DNA of 7,017 nucleotides from NCBI GenBank assembly GCA_003476595.1, contig DMTU01000290.1, positions 1,931-8,947 of the forward strand. Reading direction: 5' to 3'. Under the pieces are notes generated by a model that was not told the DNA's origin, did no database searches, and worked only from the letters and a program-made list of their open reading frames with translations. Positions 5,798 through 7,017 of the stretch are shown piece by piece. Made by a program: the position numbers and the translations under genes. How positions within the stretch are numbered: position 1 is the first letter of the stretch; every line of letters starts with the position of its first letter. This stretch comes from Acidimicrobiaceae bacterium. GTDB taxonomy: Bacteria > Actinomycetota > Acidimicrobiia > Acidimicrobiales > Salinilacustritrichaceae.

Positions 5798-5849
5798 CGT
5801 TCTGGCCTACATCGAACCGCGCATACGGGGGAATCTGTAGGCCAGAACG
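5798..5849. repeat. 14-bp perfect inverted repeat in the divergent promoter region
   Basis: CGTTCTGGCCTACA (5798-5811) is exactly inverted as TGTAGGCCAGAACG (5836-5849), with 24 bases between. It lies between the glycosyltransferase start (5778) and the MBL start (5898). Each arm contains CCAGAACG, the octamer found elsewhere only between genes. It could be paired binding sites for one regulator (arm centres 38 bp apart), or a hairpin in a leader transcript of the glycosyltransferase gene. Without flanking duplication or transposase, a mobile element is unlikely. Confidence 0.7.
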
Positions 5850-5864
5850 ACAACCCCCGGGCGC

Positions 5865-5884
5865 ACTTGACCGAACGGTCAAGT
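5865..5884. promoter_or_regulatory. Perfect 20-bp palindromic operator (TetR-type) upstream of the MBL gene
   Basis: ACTTGACCG-AA-CGGTCAAGT is a perfect dyad with 9-bp arms. Its last base is the first base of the TATGGT -10 box, so a bound dimer would cover the spacer and -35 region and block transcription. Length, small central spacer and the ACCG/CGGT core fit TetR-family operators; the family assignment is inference. The cognate regulator is not in the window. Confidence 0.75.
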
Positions 5885-5889
5885 ATGGT
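5884..5889 (+). promoter_or_regulatory. Predicted -10 box for the MBL-fold gene (leaderless)
   Basis: TATGGT matches TANNNT and ends 8 bases before the ATG at 5898. There is no Shine-Dalgarno between. The box abuts the palindromic operator. Confidence 0.55.
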
Positions 5890-5897
5890 GCGACGCC

Positions 5898-6986
5898 ATG
5901 GGGACGACCGTCGAACGCCAGGAGCGCCAGCCCGCGTCGACCGAGGTCACCGAGGTGGCGCCGGACATCCTGCGGATGCAGCTGCCCATCTCGCTGCCCG
6001 GCCTCGGCCACGTCAACACCTACGCCCTGTGCGACGACCGGGGCGTGGCCGTGGTCGATCCCGGCCTGCCCGGCAAGGCGTCGTGGGACGCGCTGTCCGA
6101 CCGACTGCGCCAGGCCGGCTACGGAGTCAAGGACGTCCACACCGTCATCGTGACCCACAGCCACCCCGACCACTTCGGCGGTGCCGGCATCCTGCGCCAC
6201 CGCGTGGGCGCCGAGGTCGTCACCCACCGCGCCTTTCGCACCTGGCTCGACCCCGACGAGGGTGACGACGCCGGCCCCGACGAGATCACCGACGGCGACG
6301 ACGACGCCGGCCACCCAGCCGGGGACCAGCGGTCGACCTCGCCGTGGCAGAAGGAGATGCCGTGGCGGTCGGGGCAGTTCCGACCGCCGATGAAGCGCCG
6401 CCTCGGCTACCGCCTGGGCCGCACCTTCGGCCGACGCTGGATGCGGGCCCCCGAGCCGAGCCGCCGGGTCGACGACGGCAGCATCCTCACCTTCGCCGGA
6501 CGCGAGTGGCAGGCGGTGCACACGCCCGGCCACACCGAGGACCACCTCTGCCTCTTCTCCGCCGACGACGGCGTCGTCCTCACCGGCGACCACGTGCTGC
6601 CCACCATCACGCCACACATCTCCGGGCTCCACGCCGGCCACGACCCGCTCGACGAGTTCTTCACCAGCCTCGACCGGATGGCCGAGCTGCAGGGCGCCAC
6701 CCTCGCCCTCCCCGCCCACGGCCACCCGTTCGAGGACCTCACCGGTCGGTGCAACGCGATCCGCGACCACCACCACGAGCGGCTCGAGACCCTGCGCGAG
6801 GCGGCCCGCTCGCTCGGGGAGGCCAGCGTGGTCGAGCTGTCCAAGCACCTGTTCAAGCAGCGGTCGTGGGGCCCGATGGCCGAGTCCGAGACCTATGCCC
6901 ACCTCGAGCACCTGCGCCGGGCCGGCGAGATGGTCAGCCGCCGGGTGGACGAGGACCTGCACTTCCAGCTGGTCGACCCGGCCTGA
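5898..6986 (+). CDS. MBL-fold metallo-hydrolase with C-terminal winged-helix region (LACTB2-like)
   Basis: This 362-residue cytosolic protein has a complete metallo-beta-lactamase-fold metal site: THSHPDH (H87, H89, D91, H92), HTPGH (H212), LTGDH (D231) and LPAHGH (H274). That predicts two bound metal ions and hydrolase activity on an ester, thioester or phosphodiester bond. The N-terminal part GLGHVNTYALCDDRGVAVVDPG (35-56) is typical of the family. The last ~75 residues, from HHHERLETLREA to the ETYAHLEHLRRAGEMVSRR region, look like the winged-helix domain of LACTB2-type proteins. An acidic, probably disordered insertion (about 118-147, rich in Asp and Gly) separates the HxHxDH strand from the second half. 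ATG 5898 is supported by a -10 box 8 bases upstream. The substrate is unknown. The palindromic operator suggests induction by a small ligand, perhaps an acyl-CoA or xenobiotic (inference). Confidence 0.92.
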   Translation: MGTTVERQERQPASTEVTEVAPDILRMQLPISLPGLGHVNTYALCDDRGVAVVDPGLPGKASWDALSDRLRQAGYGVKDVHTVIVTHSHPDHFGGAGILRHRVGAEVVTHRAFRTWLDPDEGDDAGPDEITDGDDDAGHPAGDQRSTSPWQKEMPWRSGQFRPPMKRRLGYRLGRTFGRRWMRAPEPSRRVDDGSILTFAGREWQAVHTPGHTEDHLCLFSADDGVVLTGDHVLPTITPHISGLHAGHDPLDEFFTSLDRMAELQGATLALPAHGHPFEDLTGRCNAIRDHHHERLETLREAARSLGEASVVELSKHLFKQRSWGPMAESETYAHLEHLRRAGEMVSRRVDEDLHFQLVDPA

Positions 6987-7008
6987 CGCCGGCGCGACAC
7001 CAGCACTG

Positions 7009-7016
7009 CCAGAACG
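7009..7016 (+). repeat. CCAGAACG intergenic motif, copy 4, after the MBL gene
   Basis: The 31 bases after the MBL stop hold the palindrome CGCCGGCG (6987-6994) and then GCCAGAACGG at the very end of the window. If the motif pairs with an inverse copy further on, the window cuts through the structure. No terminator or gene start can be called here. Confidence 0.4.
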
Positions 7017-7017
7017 G

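Noticed and set aside
5798..5849. The inverted repeat as a tiny transposable element (MITE)
   Set aside because: It is only 52 bp long, no target-site duplication flanks it, and the outer bases differ on the two sides.
5867..5872. TTGACC as a -35 box for the MBL promoter
   Set aside because: It lies only 11 bp from the TATGGT box, too close for a standard 16-18 bp spacer. It is better explained as part of the palindromic operator.
4390..6153. A 587-codon plus-strand open frame overlapping orn, the glycosyltransferase and the MBL gene
   Set aside because: Its translation is Arg/Pro/Ser-rich with no domain. The overlapped genes carry intact catalytic motifs in other frames.
6240..6330. Frameshift or repeat expansion in the MBL gene, suggested by the Asp/Gly-rich stretch
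   Set aside because: The frame is continuous on both sides, all metal ligands are in register, and the stretch looks like a disordered insertion typical of GC-rich genes.
5775..6962. A 395-codon minus-strand open frame antisense to the MBL gene
   Set aside because: It mirrors the MBL coding frame, shows no motif of its own, and would read through the operator and inverted repeat.

Overview
The window is about 7 kb of very GC-rich DNA, with G or C at nearly all third codon positions. Gene content, GTG starts and start codons sitting 6-8 bases after TANNNT -10 boxes with no Shine-Dalgarno all point to an actinobacterium. An Acidimicrobiia-like or other high-GC soil/aquatic actinobacterium is my best guess, but no marker gene here settles it. 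I see no RNA gene, insertion sequence, CRISPR array or phage gene. This is densely packed chromosomal DNA; the interest lies mainly in how the promoters and gene ends are built.

Layout: (1) The last ~34 codons of a plus-strand gene (perhaps DUF429) end one base before the stop of a minus-strand short-chain dehydrogenase (106-933). (2) That SDR is divergent from a class III CoA-transferase (958-2205), with only 24 bp between start codons. That gap carries two opposed TANNNT boxes that share a TA. (3) A compact ATP-dependent DNA ligase (2212-3177) follows the CoA-transferase by 6 bp, then a small RsbW-like ATPase-fold protein (3236-3625). (4) A strong hairpin (3642-3662) separates this from dUTPase (dut, 3683-4126, minus). 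(5) dut is divergent from oligoribonuclease (orn, 4158-4730), again with closely spaced apparent leaderless promoters. (6) orn overlaps, tail to tail by 50 bp, a minus-strand membrane glycosyltransferase of family 2 (4681-5778). (7) A 119-bp divergent region holds a 14-bp-arm inverted repeat and a perfect 20-bp palindromic operator touching the -10 box of an MBL-fold hydrolase (5898-6986).

Functional themes: the SDR and CoA-transferase fit acyl-CoA or lipid/xenobiotic metabolism and are probably co-regulated from one bidirectional promoter. dut, orn and the ligase are nucleotide and nucleic-acid maintenance functions. The MBL hydrolase appears to be controlled by a dimeric (TetR-type) repressor not encoded in the window. 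The octamer CCAGAACG occurs four times, always outside coding sequence, although non-coding DNA is only a few percent of the window; this is the least explained signal here. I do not see a clearly new multi-gene system.
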